Assembly: GCF_003544895.1 (NCBI RefSeq)
Contig: NZ_CP032125.1
Coordinates: forward strand, 696,001-760,000
Direction of reading: 5' to 3'
DNA from: Profundibacter amoris
GTDB taxonomy: Bacteria; Pseudomonadota; Alphaproteobacteria; Rhodobacterales; Rhodobacteraceae
Length of the DNA stretch: 64,000 bases
The translations under genes and the position numbers were made by a program. The notes beneath the pieces are model-generated. The model saw only the letters and a program-made list of their open reading frames with translations. It was not told the DNA's origin and did not search any database. This document shows positions 8,372 to 18,532 of this stretch, one piece after another; position 1 is the first letter of the stretch, and each line of letters starts with the position of its first letter.

Positions 8372-8797
8372 TCAGTTGGGAAGGGCACTGTCTTCGTATT
8401 GTGCAACAAAATCGCCGCTCGGAGGGATTGGTGTAATGATGTCGATCAGAACACCATTTGGGTCAGACGTGATAAAATGACGTTGTCCGAATTCTTCGTC
8501 ACGCAGGGATTTCAAAATTGGCAATCCAGCTGATTCGATTTGGTTGTGAACAGTATCAACATCCTCGACTTCGAAATTCAGGATTAACCCGGATGTTTTT
8601 CCTCGGGCCTTTTGGGGGATCGTCTCGTGTTGTCCGTTAAGGATTGCCAAATTCACTTCCGGAGCGTTTTTGGATTGCAGATGAACATACCAGTCGGCTT
8701 CGAACAGCGGGGTAAAGCCGAAGTGTTCACAATAGAATCTGACGGTTCCAGAAACATCGTCAGTTTGAATGACTGGGTAATATTGTGTGCATTTCAT
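8372..8797 (-). CDS. VOC (glyoxalase/bleomycin resistance) family protein
   Basis: A 141-residue protein of one vicinal-oxygen-chelate unit: two beta-alpha-beta-beta-beta modules, with [16 protein letters not shown] at the start and the C-terminal [14 protein letters not shown] typical of the fold. The reaction is unknown; such proteins bind or modify small electrophiles or antibiotics, or act as dioxygenases. It is divergent from a TetR-type regulator, with two near-identical palindromes between them, so it is probably repressed by that regulator and induced by its ligand. Confidence 0.8.
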   Translation of the reverse strand: MKCTQYYPVIQTDDVSGTVRFYCEHFGFTPLFEADWYVHLQSKNAPEVNLAILNGQHETIPQKARGKTSGLILNFEVEDVDTVHNQIESAGLPILKSLRDEEFGQRHFITSDPNGVLIDIITPIPPSGDFVAQYEDSALPN

Positions 8798-8816
8798 GGT
8801 TGTATCCCTTCATATA

Positions 8817-8863
8817 AACATACATAGTGAATGTATACGTTATTAAACATACAAGGTGTATGT
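8817..8863. promoter_or_regulatory. Duplicated palindromic operator in the VOC/tetR divergent region
   Basis: Two 20-bp copies beginning AACATACA (8817-8836 and 8846-8865) match at 17 of 20 positions and are spaced 29 bases apart. Each contains an inverted repeat: ATACAT-agtga-ATGTAT at 8820-8836 and ACATAC-aaggt-GTATGT at 8847-8863. The second ends immediately before the regulator's ATG. They are likely binding sites for the adjacent TetR protein, controlling both genes. Confidence 0.75.
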
Positions 8864-9460
8864 ATGCAAGAGAAATCGACTCGACGATCAAACAAAGCTC
8901 GCAGCGAAGAAATGCGGGCACGCCTGATAACGGTGTCCCGCAAGCTGTTTGCCCAAAAAGGGTTTGCCGAAACCGGTACACCTGAAATTGTAAAAGCCGC
9001 CCAAGTGACCCGCGGCGCGCTTTATCACCATTTCGCCGATAAAACGGACTTGTTTCGCGCGGTGGTGTTGGCCGAAGCCAATGATGTGGCGAACGATATT
9101 GCGTTGCATTCGAATGCCAATTCAAACGCTGCAGAGGCGTTGCGGGAAGGGGCAAAATCCTATTTCAAATCAATGCAGAAACCCGGTCGAGTTAGGTTGT
9201 TATTGTTAGACGGCCCAGCGGTCTTGGGTCAGAAGGAAATGGTATCTATTGACGCAACAACGGGGGGAAATGCGTTGAAAGAAGGCTTGAGCGCTTTGCT
9301 ATCTGACAATGCAGCACCGCTTGCTGCGTTGGCAGAAATAATATCTGCCGCATTCGATCGCGCTGCATTGGCGATTGCAAATGGCGCAAATGAAACACCC
9401 TACTTTGACGCAATATCACTTGTTCTAGAAGGGCTCGCTGTGGGACAGAAACGGCGCTAG
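8864..9460 (+). CDS. TetR/AcrR family transcriptional regulator
   Basis: A 198-residue repressor-type protein. The N-terminal helix-turn-helix spans about residues 15-60, with RKLFAQKGFAETGTPEIVKAAQVTRGALYHHF as the family block in the genome translation (only part is needed to recognise it: TRGALYHHFADKTDLF). The C-terminal half is the ligand-binding helical domain. The ATG giving MQEKSTRR was chosen because an earlier ATG at 8831 falls inside the first operator. It is divergent from the VOC gene and probably autoregulated. Its stop overlaps the stop of topA, which converges on it. Confidence 0.88.
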   Translation: MQEKSTRRSNKARSEEMRARLITVSRKLFAQKGFAETGTPEIVKAAQVTRGALYHHFADKTDLFRAVVLAEANDVANDIALHSNANSNAAEALREGAKSYFKSMQKPGRVRLLLLDGPAVLGQKEMVSIDATTGGNALKEGLSALLSDNAAPLAALAEIISAAFDRAALAIANGANETPYFDAISLVLEGLAVGQKRR

Positions 9461-12030
9461 GATTTCTTTTTCGTTGCCGGTTTTTTCTTGGCGGTTGCCT
9501 TCTTCTTCTTGGGCGCCGCCTTCTTTCGCCCGCCCTTTTTGGCGGCCTTGGCGGTGATCAGTTCCACCGCCATATCCATTGTCACATCCGCCGGTTCCAC
9601 ATCCTTTGGCAGGGTCGCGTTGACCTTGGCCCATTTTACATATGGCCCGTAACGCCCGTCCATCACGTTGACGGGGCCACCCTCGGTCGGGTGTTCACCC
9701 AGTTCTTTCAAAGGCTTGGCTGCTGTGCGCCCGCGTCCGCCACCATTGGCGCGTTTCTCGGCCAGCACTTCGACAGCGCGGTTCATGCCGATGGTAAAGA
9801 CTTCTTCCACATCGGGGATGTTGGCATAAAGCTTTTGCTCCTTGCCATCCTCGTCCACTGTGGTGTGCAGCACATAAGGCCCATATCGCCCGATATTGGT
9901 TTCCACCTTGCCACCATCAGGGTGATCACCGACAAACCGCGGCAGACTTAGCAGGGTCAGCGCCTTTTCCAGCGTCATATCCTCGGCTTTCCAGCCCTTG
10001 GGCAGGCTGGCGCGTGGCGGTTTCTTATTGTCTTCGGTGACTTCGCCGCGCTGTACATAGGGGCCGAACCGGCCCGAGCGCAACGAGATTTCATCCTCGC
10101 CATCCATGCCCAGAACGCGGTCGCCATTTTCGCCGTTTTCCCCGCCCAGCGGACGGGTATAGCGACATTCGGGATAGTTACCACAGCCGACAAACCCGCC
10201 ACTGCGCGAGGTTTTCAGATGCAGCTTGCCTTCGCCACACAACGGGCAGACACGCGGGTCGGACCCGTCTTCGCGTGGCGGATACAGGACCGGTGCCAAG
10301 GCTTCGTCCAGCTTGTCCAGCACCTCGGAAATGCGCAATTCGCTGGTTTCCGCAATCGCGGCGGAAAAATCTTTCCAGAACCGGTCCAGCACGTTTTTAT
10401 AGTTGCGGTTGCCGGCGGAAACGTCGTCCAGTTCCTCTTCCAGATTGGCGGTAAATTCGTACCCGACATATTTGCGAAAAAAGTTCAGCAGGAAAACGGT
10501 GACCATCCGCCCCTTGTCCTCGGGGAACAGGCGGTTCTTTTCCTTGCGGACATATTCGCGGTCCTGAATCGTGGTGATGACCGAGGCATAGGTCGAGGGA
10601 CGGCCGATGCCCAATTCTTCCATACGTTTGACCAGGGTTGCCTCGGTGAAACGGGGGGGGGGCTGGGTGAAATGCTGCTCGGGGGTGACGGATTTTTTGT
10701 CAACCGCGTCGCCCTCGGCAACCTGCGGCAGGCGCTTGTCGTCGTCATCCACCACCGCATCATCGCGGCCCTCTTCATAGACCTTCATAAAGCCGTCAAA
10801 CAACACCACCTGACCGGTGGCGCGCAAAACAACCTGCCCGTCATCGCTGCCCACATCAACCGAAGTGCGCTCAAGACGGGCCTGTTCCATCTGGCTGGCC
10901 AGCGTGCGCTTCCAGACCAGATCATACAGCTTGCGCTGATCGGCCTCCAGCCGCGCCAGTTTGCCCGCATCCACCGACATATCGGTCGGGCGGATACATT
11001 CGTGGGCCTCTTGCGCGTTCTTGGCCTTGTTCTTGTAGATACGCTGTTTGGCGGGGACGTATTCCTTGCCATAACGGCTTTCGATTTCGGCGCGGGCGGC
11101 GGTTACGGCCTCGGGGGCCATGTCGATGCCGTCGGTCCGCATATAGGTGATGTAACCGGCTTCATACAGGCGCTGTGCGGTGCTCATCGTCTGGCGGGCG
11201 CCAAAGCCGAATTTGCGCGAGGCCTCTTGTTGCAGGGTCGAGGTCATGAAGGGGGCGGAGGGGTTGCGGTTGGCCGGTTTTGCCTCGACCTTTTGCACCA
11301 TCAGATCACGGCTGTTGACCGCCTGCACGGCCAGTTCGGCGGCGGTGCTGTTTTCCAGATCGAATTTGTCCAGTTTCGAGCCGGCCAGATGGGTCAGACG
11401 CGCCTCGAAGGCCTGACCGCGCGGTGTGGTCAAGGCGGCTTTGACGCTCCAGTATTCGCGGGCATTAAAGGCCTCGATCTCCATCTCGCGCTCGACGATC
11501 AGGCGCAGACAGACCGATTGCACCCGTCCGGCAGATTTTGCGCCGGGCAATTTGCGCCACAGAACCGGCGACAGGTTGAACCCCACCAGATAATCCAGCG
11601 CGCGGCGGGCAAGGTATGCCTCGACCAGCGGCATATCCACCTGACGCGGATTTTTCATCGCTTCGGTGACGGCGGATTTGGTGATGGCGTTGAATACCAC
11701 GCGGGAAACGGGGGTGTCTTTCTTGATCGATTTGCGCTTGCGCAACGCCTCTTCCAGATGCCAGCTGATGGCCTCGCCCTCGCGGTCGGGGTCGGTTGCG
11801 AGGATCAGTTCGTTGTCGTCTTTCAGGGCGTCGGCGATGGCTTTGACGTGCTTGCGGGAATCATATCCGATTTCCCATTTCATCGCGAAATCGTGTTCCG
11901 TATCGACCGATCCATCCTTTGGCGGCAGATCGCGAACGTGCCCGTACGAGGCCAGAACGGTATAGTCATCCCCCAAGTATTTATTGATGGTTTTGGCCTT
12001 GGCTGGGGATTCGACAACGACGACGGGCAT
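9457..12030 (-). CDS. topA: DNA topoisomerase I
   Basis: A type IA topoisomerase of 857 residues that relaxes negative supercoils by transient single-strand breakage. The TOPRIM domain is N-terminal, with VESPAKAKTI and the acidic ATDPDREGEAI (about 78-88). The active-site Tyr is Tyr296 in YITYMRTDG. A four-Cys zinc ribbon (CPLCGEGKL..CGNYPEC) follows, then three C-terminal repeats with RFGPYV or GRYGPYV. The tail is very Lys-rich, as in other alphaproteobacterial TopA. It lies downstream of dprA in the same direction, separated by a long perfect inverted repeat. Confidence 0.97.
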   Translation of the reverse strand: MPVVVVESPAKAKTINKYLGDDYTVLASYGHVRDLPPKDGSVDTEHDFAMKWEIGYDSRKHVKAIADALKDDNELILATDPDREGEAISWHLEEALRKRKSIKKDTPVSRVVFNAITKSAVTEAMKNPRQVDMPLVEAYLARRALDYLVGFNLSPVLWRKLPGAKSAGRVQSVCLRLIVEREMEIEAFNAREYWSVKAALTTPRGQAFEARLTHLAGSKLDKFDLENSTAAELAVQAVNSRDLMVQKVEAKPANRNPSAPFMTSTLQQEASRKFGFGARQTMSTAQRLYEAGYITYMRTDGIDMAPEAVTAARAEIESRYGKEYVPAKQRIYKNKAKNAQEAHECIRPTDMSVDAGKLARLEADQRKLYDLVWKRTLASQMEQARLERTSVDVGSDDGQVVLRATGQVVLFDGFMKVYEEGRDDAVVDDDDKRLPQVAEGDAVDKKSVTPEQHFTQPPPRFTEATLVKRMEELGIGRPSTYASVITTIQDREYVRKEKNRLFPEDKGRMVTVFLLNFFRKYVGYEFTANLEEELDDVSAGNRNYKNVLDRFWKDFSAAIAETSELRISEVLDKLDEALAPVLYPPREDGSDPRVCPLCGEGKLHLKTSRSGGFVGCGNYPECRYTRPLGGENGENGDRVLGMDGEDEISLRSGRFGPYVQRGEVTEDNKKPPRASLPKGWKAEDMTLEKALTLLSLPRFVGDHPDGGKVETNIGRYGPYVLHTTVDEDGKEQKLYANIPDVEEVFTIGMNRAVEVLAEKRANGGGRGRTAAKPLKELGEHPTEGGPVNVMDGRYGPYVKWAKVNATLPKDVEPADVTMDMAVELITAKAAKKGGRKKAAPKKKKATAKKKPATKKKS

Positions 12031-12151
12031 GAAATTCCTCTCGACTCAAGCAACAGAGCTAATGGCGGGGCAAAAGAGGGGGGATCGGATCAAATGTCAA
12101 TGGGGCATGAAATCTGTTGTCTGGGTATCGGGCGCATCGGGCTTCTCTTTT

Positions 12152-12212
12152 GTGTAAATATCCCCGCCGGAGGCAAGAAAACTTTTAATGCCTCCGGCGG
12201 GGATATTTACAC
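12152..12212. repeat. 24-bp perfect inverted repeat between dprA and topA
   Basis: Two 24-bp arms (12152-12175 and 12189-12212) flank a 13-base A/T-rich spacer. Each arm contains the core TCCCCGCCGGAGGCA plus the ATATTTACAC extension. The structure is two oppositely oriented copies of the interspersed repeat seen elsewhere in the window. A strong hairpin here could attenuate read-through from dprA into topA or stabilise transcript ends. Confidence 0.8.
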
Positions 12213-12228
12213 CATTTGGAAACAGGAT

Positions 12229-13365
12229 CTAATGGGCCAGTGACAGCAAGCCACCGGGCGCGCGGATGATTTTGCCGTCCAGTTCAAGGTTCAGCAATTC
12301 GGGCGCGACCTTTTGACTGGGCAGTTCCAGATCACGGATCAACTGGTCCTCGGCCAAGGGGCTGGGGCCAAGCCGCGACAGGATTTCACTGTGCAGTTTC
12401 GAGGTGTCGCGCAAGCTGCGTTCGGGTTTGGGGGGCTGTTGCGGTATCGGCGCAGGTTGGGCAACCTGTTCCTTCCCAATCGCCTCGATCACATCTTCGG
12501 CGGATCGCACCAATGTTGCCCCGTCCCGCAGCAGCGCATTGCAGCCAAAGGCGCGGGCGTCGAACGGATGGCCCGGCACCGCCAGCACATCGCGCCCCTG
12601 ATCCAGTGCGTTCTTGGCGGTGATCAGGCTGCCCGATCGTGCGGCAGCCTCGACCACCACAACAGCGTTGGCCATACCGGAAATAATCCGGTTGCGACGC
12701 GGGAAATGGCGGGCCTGTGGCTGGGTGCCGATGGCAATTTCCGACAGGCGCAGACCGGTTTTGGCGATATCATCGGCAAGGGCAGCGTTTTCGCGCGGAT
12801 AGATCACGTCGACGCCACCGGCCTGCACAGCGATGGTGCCACCATCCAGCGCGGCCAGATGGGCGGCGGTATCGATACCGCGGGCAAGGCCGGAAACCAC
12901 AACATAACCGGTGTCGGTCAGCCCTTCGGCCAGTTTACGCGCCATGCGGGTGCCTAGCGAGGATGCGTTGCGTGCGCCCACCATCGCCACCATCGGGCGG
13001 GCCATCAGGGCGGTGTCACCAATGCACCACAGCAACGGCGGCGGATCGGGGATGTCGGTCAGGGTGGCGGGGTAGGTCGCGTCGCCATAGCAGACCATCG
13101 TTGCGCCCACGGCCTTGGCGGCTTTCATTTCGGCAACGGCCACGCCTTCGGGGCAGACCGTGTAATCCTGCACCCCGGCCGCGCGGGCGGTTTCGGGCAG
13201 GGCGGCCAGCGATTTCTGCGCCGACCCGTGTTCACGCATCAGCCGGAAAAATGTCGAAACCCCGACCCTGCGCGATCGCAACAGACGGAGCCACGCCAGC
13301 CGGTCATCATCCCCTTTGGGTGGGGTGAGTGTGGTGGGGTGTGAAGAGAATAAATCCTCGGCCAT
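12229..13365 (-). CDS. dprA: DNA-processing protein DprA
   Basis: A 378-residue DprA/Smf protein that loads RecA on incoming single-stranded DNA during natural transformation. An N-terminal helical region (about 20-80) precedes the Rossmann-like DprA domain, with VAMVGARNASSLGTRMA, VVSGLARGIDTAAHLAAL, and PRRNRIISGMANAVVVVEA. A C-terminal winged-helix-like domain (about 315-378) ends the protein. It is upstream of topA, a common alphaproteobacterial arrangement. A GNAT-type gene lies 55 bases upstream on the same strand. Confidence 0.95.
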   Translation of the reverse strand: MAEDLFSSHPTTLTPPKGDDDRLAWLRLLRSRRVGVSTFFRLMREHGSAQKSLAALPETARAAGVQDYTVCPEGVAVAEMKAAKAVGATMVCYGDATYPATLTDIPDPPPLLWCIGDTALMARPMVAMVGARNASSLGTRMARKLAEGLTDTGYVVVSGLARGIDTAAHLAALDGGTIAVQAGGVDVIYPRENAALADDIAKTGLRLSEIAIGTQPQARHFPRRNRIISGMANAVVVVEAAARSGSLITAKNALDQGRDVLAVPGHPFDARAFGCNALLRDGATLVRSAEDVIEAIGKEQVAQPAPIPQQPPKPERSLRDTSKLHSEILSRLGPSPLAEDQLIRDLELPSQKVAPELLNLELDGKIIRAPGGLLSLAH

Positions 13366-13420
13366 TGTCGCTCCGTCTATATGCGCGACTCACTATGGGC
13401 GAAGATGGTTAACAGTTGGT

Positions 13421-14215
13421 TTACAGCGCCTTTTGCAAAATCCGGCAGGGCAGCAGGTAGGGACCTTCGGCTGTATCCAGCGGCACATTTTCCAGCGCAT
13501 CGCCATCCCAGCCGTTGCGCTGGTAAAAGGCGATGGCGCGGGCGTTTTGGGGGATCACCCAAAGCTGGCCAACCTCGATTTCACTGTCTTTCAACCGCTT
13601 TTCGCCAGCTTGGATCAGCGCATCGGCGGTGCCTGTTCCACGGGCCGCAGGGGAGACGTAAAACTGGTAGATTTCATCACCCTTGACCGTGCAAAACCCG
13701 ACAGGGGCGCCAACAGGGCCGACAACATCGGTGGTTTCCAGCATGTTTTCCAGCCGGATGCGCAAGCTGTCACTGTTGCGTAACGCCTTGAGTTCATCGG
13801 GAACATGATCAGCGTGGGCTTCAAACCAGCCATCGAACCAGATGTCGGCAAGGGCATCCATATCTTCGGCAACAGCGGGGCGGGTTCGGGGCATGTCCGG
13901 GGTCTCCAGCGCGGATTTGATGCGCTGTTTTACCTCGCGCACAACGCGATTGCCATCCTGAATGATGCCCTCTGACACCATGCGGGAATGCAGGGTTTCG
14001 GCCATGCCTTCGGACACATTCAGCACGGATTTCAGCATCGTCGGGGTGCAGGTTTTGTGCATCGCCATCAGGTAACTGGCCCATGAGGACGCACCTGTGG
14101 ACACGGCGATCGGGGCGGCCACGGGCGCACTGGCAGCGGCGGAAACGGCACTGGCAGGCAGGGCGGGGGCGGCGAAAAGGGCGGCGAGGCGGGTGGTGAA
14201 TTGTCGTCTGTTCAT
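13421..14215 (-). CDS. GNAT-family acetyltransferase with an export-like N-terminus
   Basis: A 264-residue protein. The C-terminal ~150 residues are a GNAT fold: DMDALADIWFDGWFEAHA, then IYQFYVSPAARGTGTADALI (the acetyl-CoA loop) and NARAIAFYQRNGW. The N-terminus, MNRRQFTTRLAALFAAPALP, looks like a twin-arginine or Sec signal with an Ala-rich cleavage region. The segment between residues about 40 and 105 matches no domain I recognise. An exported GNAT would lack periplasmic acetyl-CoA, so the N-terminus may be a membrane anchor, or this may be an old fusion of a secreted protein to a GNAT. Substrate unknown. Confidence 0.7.
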   Translation of the reverse strand: MNRRQFTTRLAALFAAPALPASAVSAAASAPVAAPIAVSTGASSWASYLMAMHKTCTPTMLKSVLNVSEGMAETLHSRMVSEGIIQDGNRVVREVKQRIKSALETPDMPRTRPAVAEDMDALADIWFDGWFEAHADHVPDELKALRNSDSLRIRLENMLETTDVVGPVGAPVGFCTVKGDEIYQFYVSPAARGTGTADALIQAGEKRLKDSEIEVGQLWVIPQNARAIAFYQRNGWDGDALENVPLDTAEGPYLLPCRILQKAL

Positions 14216-14294
14216 GGGGTTTATATAGGGCGGCAGGCGCAGATTGCGAGTGGTTCGCAGGAAAAAGGCGCAAGGGGTAAGGATTTTGCAACGC

Positions 14295-14372
14295 TGTCAT
14301 CCCCGCGCAAGCGGGGACCTATTTCAGCACAGCTCCTGGGTTCGGGAGGTCCCCGCTTGCGCGGGGATGACA
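14295..14372. repeat. REP-like element with 26-bp perfect inverted arms
   Basis: The arms 14295-14320 and 14347-14372 are exact reverse complements separated by 26 bases. Each arm itself contains a short CCCCGC/GCGGGG hairpin. The sequence TGTCATCCCCGCGCAAGCGG is a typical proteobacterial repetitive extragenic palindrome. It lies in the divergent gap between the GNAT and pentapeptide-like genes. It occurs once here, so it is not a CRISPR array. Confidence 0.75.
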
Positions 14373-14468
14373 AGGGTGCGGGCTGTTCGCCACCTTCGGG
14401 TTTTGCAGGCTTGCACCACCAATGCGGGTGGCGCATTGTGGGGGGGATTGACGGTAAGGAATACTATA

Positions 14469-15830
14469 GTGACCGAGAAACTGACAGACCCGAGCAAACC
14501 GGCGCACGAGATTATCGAGGTGCTGGAAGACGGCGATGCTATCCGCAATGACGGGGTGCGGTTGCAGGCGGCGAACAAGAACCCGTGGTATGTGCTGGCG
14601 ACGATTTATGGGGAGCAGGCGGAGGAGGCCGATATTGGGAACTATGATCAGATACTTGCTGCTAAGAACAGGCGGGCTTGGAATGGGTGGTCTTGTCGCA
14701 GTTTAAATGATGAGGAACGAAAGAAATTAGCTGAAAAGCTGGATTTACCAGAGATCGAATTGAAACCACTAAGCGATGAGGAATGGGATGGAATCAATCA
14801 AGAATTTGCATTAAGAATGCAACGTGTTGATGTTGAGGCGGTGCAAATTTCATCCATTGAGGACACGTATGATTTTTCACAGGTTTATTATAACAAACCT
14901 GTAGTCTTTGATAGATTTGCATTTGTTGGTGGCGCCTTATTTGGCAAGGCTGTATTTCAGAATTTAGCTGCTTTTGAGCATTCAGTATTTAGAAGTGCTA
15001 CTATATTTAACTCTGCCAAGTTCTTAGGTTATGCATCATTTTCCTTTGTAAAGTTTTCCTCAGTAGCTGGTTTCGGCTCAGTTGTTTTTCTTGGTATCGC
15101 GGATTTTATACATGCAAGATTTAATAGTATGGCTGTGTTTGACGACGCTGTTTCTCATGACCGCATGATCTTTAATAATGCCAATTTTAATGGAAGCATA
15201 CAATTTAACCATTCGAAGTTTATTACTTCAATACCGCAGTTTCATGGGGCCATTTTGAGCGATGGACCTGTTTTTTCAACAAGAGGAAGTGATCAGTTAT
15301 TCTGGCCCCCAATTAAAGGGGCAATAAAGACTAACGAGTATCATAAGCCTGTTTCGGTCATGCCCGCCGCCGACCAGAAACGCGCCTATAACCGGTTGCG
15401 GCTGTTCATGAACCGGTCTGTGCAGATCGACGAGGAGCAGTTTTTCAACCGGCAGGAGATGCGGTGCAAGCGGGAGGTCGAGGAAAGCAAAGCGATGCGC
15501 CTGCTGTATGATCTGTTCGAGAGGGTATCGGATTTTGGCAGTTCGGTGCTGCGGCCTGCGGGGTGGTTGTTTGTGGTCTGGCTTTCGGGGATGATTGCCA
15601 AACTGGAAGCCGTTCAGGGGGAGTGGTATCCGGACTGGCATTCGGTCCCGTCGGCGATGGGCTGGAGCTTTGCCAATTTGTTTTCGTTCTTTGGTTTCCA
15701 CAAACGATATTTCGGAGAAGAGGAATTGAATGCAGTGTTGCAGGTGACTGGCGGGGTTCAGACGGTTGCTGGTTTTATCCTGCTGTTTTTTCTTGGCCTT
15801 GGTCTGCGCAACAGGTTCCGGTTGCGGTAA
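14469..15830 (+). CDS. Pentapeptide-repeat-like membrane protein
   Basis: A 453-residue protein of unknown function. Residues ~130-290 contain degenerate pentapeptide-like repeats (phrases such as AVFQNLAAFEHSVF and ATIFNSAKFLGYASF, with Phe/Ala every five residues), which would form a right-handed beta-helix. The C-terminus has two hydrophobic segments: GWLFVVWLSGMIA, and TVAGFILLFFLGLGL followed by Arg. The GTG start follows TAAGGA at a usable distance; a longer open frame starting at 14244 would run through the REP element. The middle of the gene (about 14700-15350) is markedly more AT-rich than both ends, pointing to a mosaic or foreign origin. Function cannot be inferred. Confidence 0.75.
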   Translation: MTEKLTDPSKPAHEIIEVLEDGDAIRNDGVRLQAANKNPWYVLATIYGEQAEEADIGNYDQILAAKNRRAWNGWSCRSLNDEERKKLAEKLDLPEIELKPLSDEEWDGINQEFALRMQRVDVEAVQISSIEDTYDFSQVYYNKPVVFDRFAFVGGALFGKAVFQNLAAFEHSVFRSATIFNSAKFLGYASFSFVKFSSVAGFGSVVFLGIADFIHARFNSMAVFDDAVSHDRMIFNNANFNGSIQFNHSKFITSIPQFHGAILSDGPVFSTRGSDQLFWPPIKGAIKTNEYHKPVSVMPAADQKRAYNRLRLFMNRSVQIDEEQFFNRQEMRCKREVEESKAMRLLYDLFERVSDFGSSVLRPAGWLFVVWLSGMIAKLEAVQGEWYPDWHSVPSAMGWSFANLFSFFGFHKRYFGEEELNAVLQVTGGVQTVAGFILLFFLGLGLRNRFRLR

Positions 15831-15845
15831 ATAACAACCCCCGTC

Positions 15846-15995
15846 ATTTTGCAAAAATGATAGCGCCCGACCTCCCCCAGGAGGGCGCTTTTGCCAGGTT
15901 TCGAATTATTGGAACGTTGCGGGTTTCGGAGCGTTGGTTTGCCAAGAAATCGTATCGACGCCCCCCTAGGTCGGGCGCTATCATTTTTGCAAAAT
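15846..15995. repeat. 150-bp element with 28-bp perfect terminal inverted repeats
   Basis: The ends 15846-15873 and 15968-15995 are exact reverse complements and begin ATTTTGCAAAAATGATAGCG. The 94-base interior has no open frame worth calling. It fills the space between the convergent pentapeptide-like and tldD genes; the right arm abuts the tldD stop. It could be a MITE-like non-autonomous element or a giant bidirectional terminator. No obvious target-site duplication is visible. Confidence 0.75.
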
Positions 15996-17414
<1,419 letters not shown>

Positions 17415-17520
17415 GTTCTTTCCTTATGTTTGCAAGTGCGGAATATATTATTCGCGCGGTTTATGCAGGTATTTCTTGATTCATGTGGGCTTAATATGGT
17501 TTCAATGAAAGTGGAAACAA

Positions 17521-17557
17521 TGAAATTCCGGCCGCTGGAGGGCCGCATGGAATTTCA
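17521..17557. promoter_or_regulatory. Inverted repeat upstream of coxB
   Basis: The 9-bp arms TGAAATTCC and GGAATTTCA flank a GC-rich 19-base centre, about 40 bases before the coxB start. It is a possible operator or 5'-UTR hairpin for the oxidase operon; no protein partner can be named. Confidence 0.3.
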
Positions 17558-17596
17558 GGGCGGTAACAGCTGCCATAATACGAACAGGGACAAGAC

Positions 17597-18457
17597 ATGC
17601 GAATACAGACTATACTACCCGGCCTTTGGGCCACAATTTCCGTTATATTTATGGGTTTTTCAGCTTCGGCGCAGGATGCGCTGGAGGGGTTGGAAATTAT
17701 CGGAAAGCCAATCCCGAGAGGGGTGAATATGCAACCTGCCAGCACTTCGGTTGCGACAGATTTGCAATGGCTGGACGGGATGGTGCTGTGGATTATCGCG
17801 GTCATTACGATCTTTGTGACGCTGCTGCTGCTGATCGTGATCGTACGCTATAACCGCAAGGCCAATCCGGAACCGGCAGGATTTACCCATAACTCACCGC
17901 TGGAAATTGCATGGACGCTGATCCCGATCATCATTCTGGTGTTCATTGGTGCGTTTTCGCTACCGGTGCTGTTCAACAGTCAGGAAATTCCCGAAGCGGA
18001 CCTAACCATCAAGGTGACGGGCAACCAGTGGTTCTGGACTTATGAATATGTTGATGACGGATTTGAATTCGACAGCATGATGCTGGCGCGCGACGAGCTG
18101 GAGGCGGCAGGGTATACGCAGGGTGAATACCTGCTGGCCACCGATACCGCCGTTGTTGTGCCTGTGGGCAAGATCGTGGTGATGCAGGTTACCGGCTCGG
18201 ATGTGATCCATTCCTGGGCCATGCCGGCCTTTGGTGTGAAGCAGGATGGCGTGCCGGGCCGGTTGGCGGAACTGTGGTTCAATGTCGACAAGGAAGGCAT
18301 CTATTTTGGCCAGTGTTCCGAGCTGTGCGGCAAGGATCACGCCTATATGCCGATCACGGTCAAGGCGGTCAGCCCCGAGAAATACGAGGCATGGCTGCAA
18401 GGCGCCAAGGCGGAATATGCCAATGTTCCCTCCGCGATTGCGGTTGCGTCCAACTAA
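17597..18457 (+). CDS. coxB: Cytochrome c oxidase subunit II
   Basis: Subunit II (286 residues) of the aa3-type oxidase; takes electrons from cytochrome c at the binuclear CuA centre. A signal peptide ends near SASAQD, followed by two membrane helices (about 58-80 and 98-120). The periplasmic cupredoxin domain carries [17 protein letters not shown] and the CuA motif [11 protein letters not shown]. It begins the block with ctaB, coxF, ctaG and ctaE. The catalytic subunit I gene is not in this window, as is usual for this order. Confidence 0.97.
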   Translation: MRIQTILPGLWATISVIFMGFSASAQDALEGLEIIGKPIPRGVNMQPASTSVATDLQWLDGMVLWIIAVITIFVTLLLLIVIVRYNRKANPEPAGFTHNSPLEIAWTLIPIIILVFIGAFSLPVLFNSQEIPEADLTIKVTGNQWFWTYEYVDDGFEFDSMMLARDELEAAGYTQGEYLLATDTAVVVPVGKIVVMQVTGSDVIHSWAMPAFGVKQDGVPGRLAELWFNVDKEGIYFGQCSELCGKDHAYMPITVKAVSPEKYEAWLQGAKAEYANVPSAIAVASN

Positions 18458-18475
18458 GGCGGGGTAAACCCCGCC
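18458..18475 (+). other. Intercistronic hairpin after coxB
   Basis: GGCGGGGT and ACCCCGCC form an 8-bp perfect palindrome two bases apart, immediately after the coxB stop. It could partly terminate or stabilise the coxB mRNA 3' end, allowing more subunit II than assembly factors. Confidence 0.5.
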
Positions 18476-18532
18476 CTACCGGTGACGGTCGGGGCGGGAT
18501 GGGTTTTCGGCCAACTGCCAGGAGGCAACAAA

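Noticed and set aside
10219-12243. A 674-codon open frame on the plus strand opposite topA
   Set aside because: It lies fully antisense to topA, shows no domain motif, and reads like the complement of GC-rich coding DNA (His/Gln/Gly-rich).
14295-14372. Possible CRISPR repeats
   Set aside because: Only one inverted pair with no spaced direct repeats and no cas genes; it is a REP-type palindrome.
14244-14468. Upstream extension of the pentapeptide-like protein
   Set aside because: The added residues come from the REP palindrome and have no family resemblance; the GTG with TAAGGA fits better.
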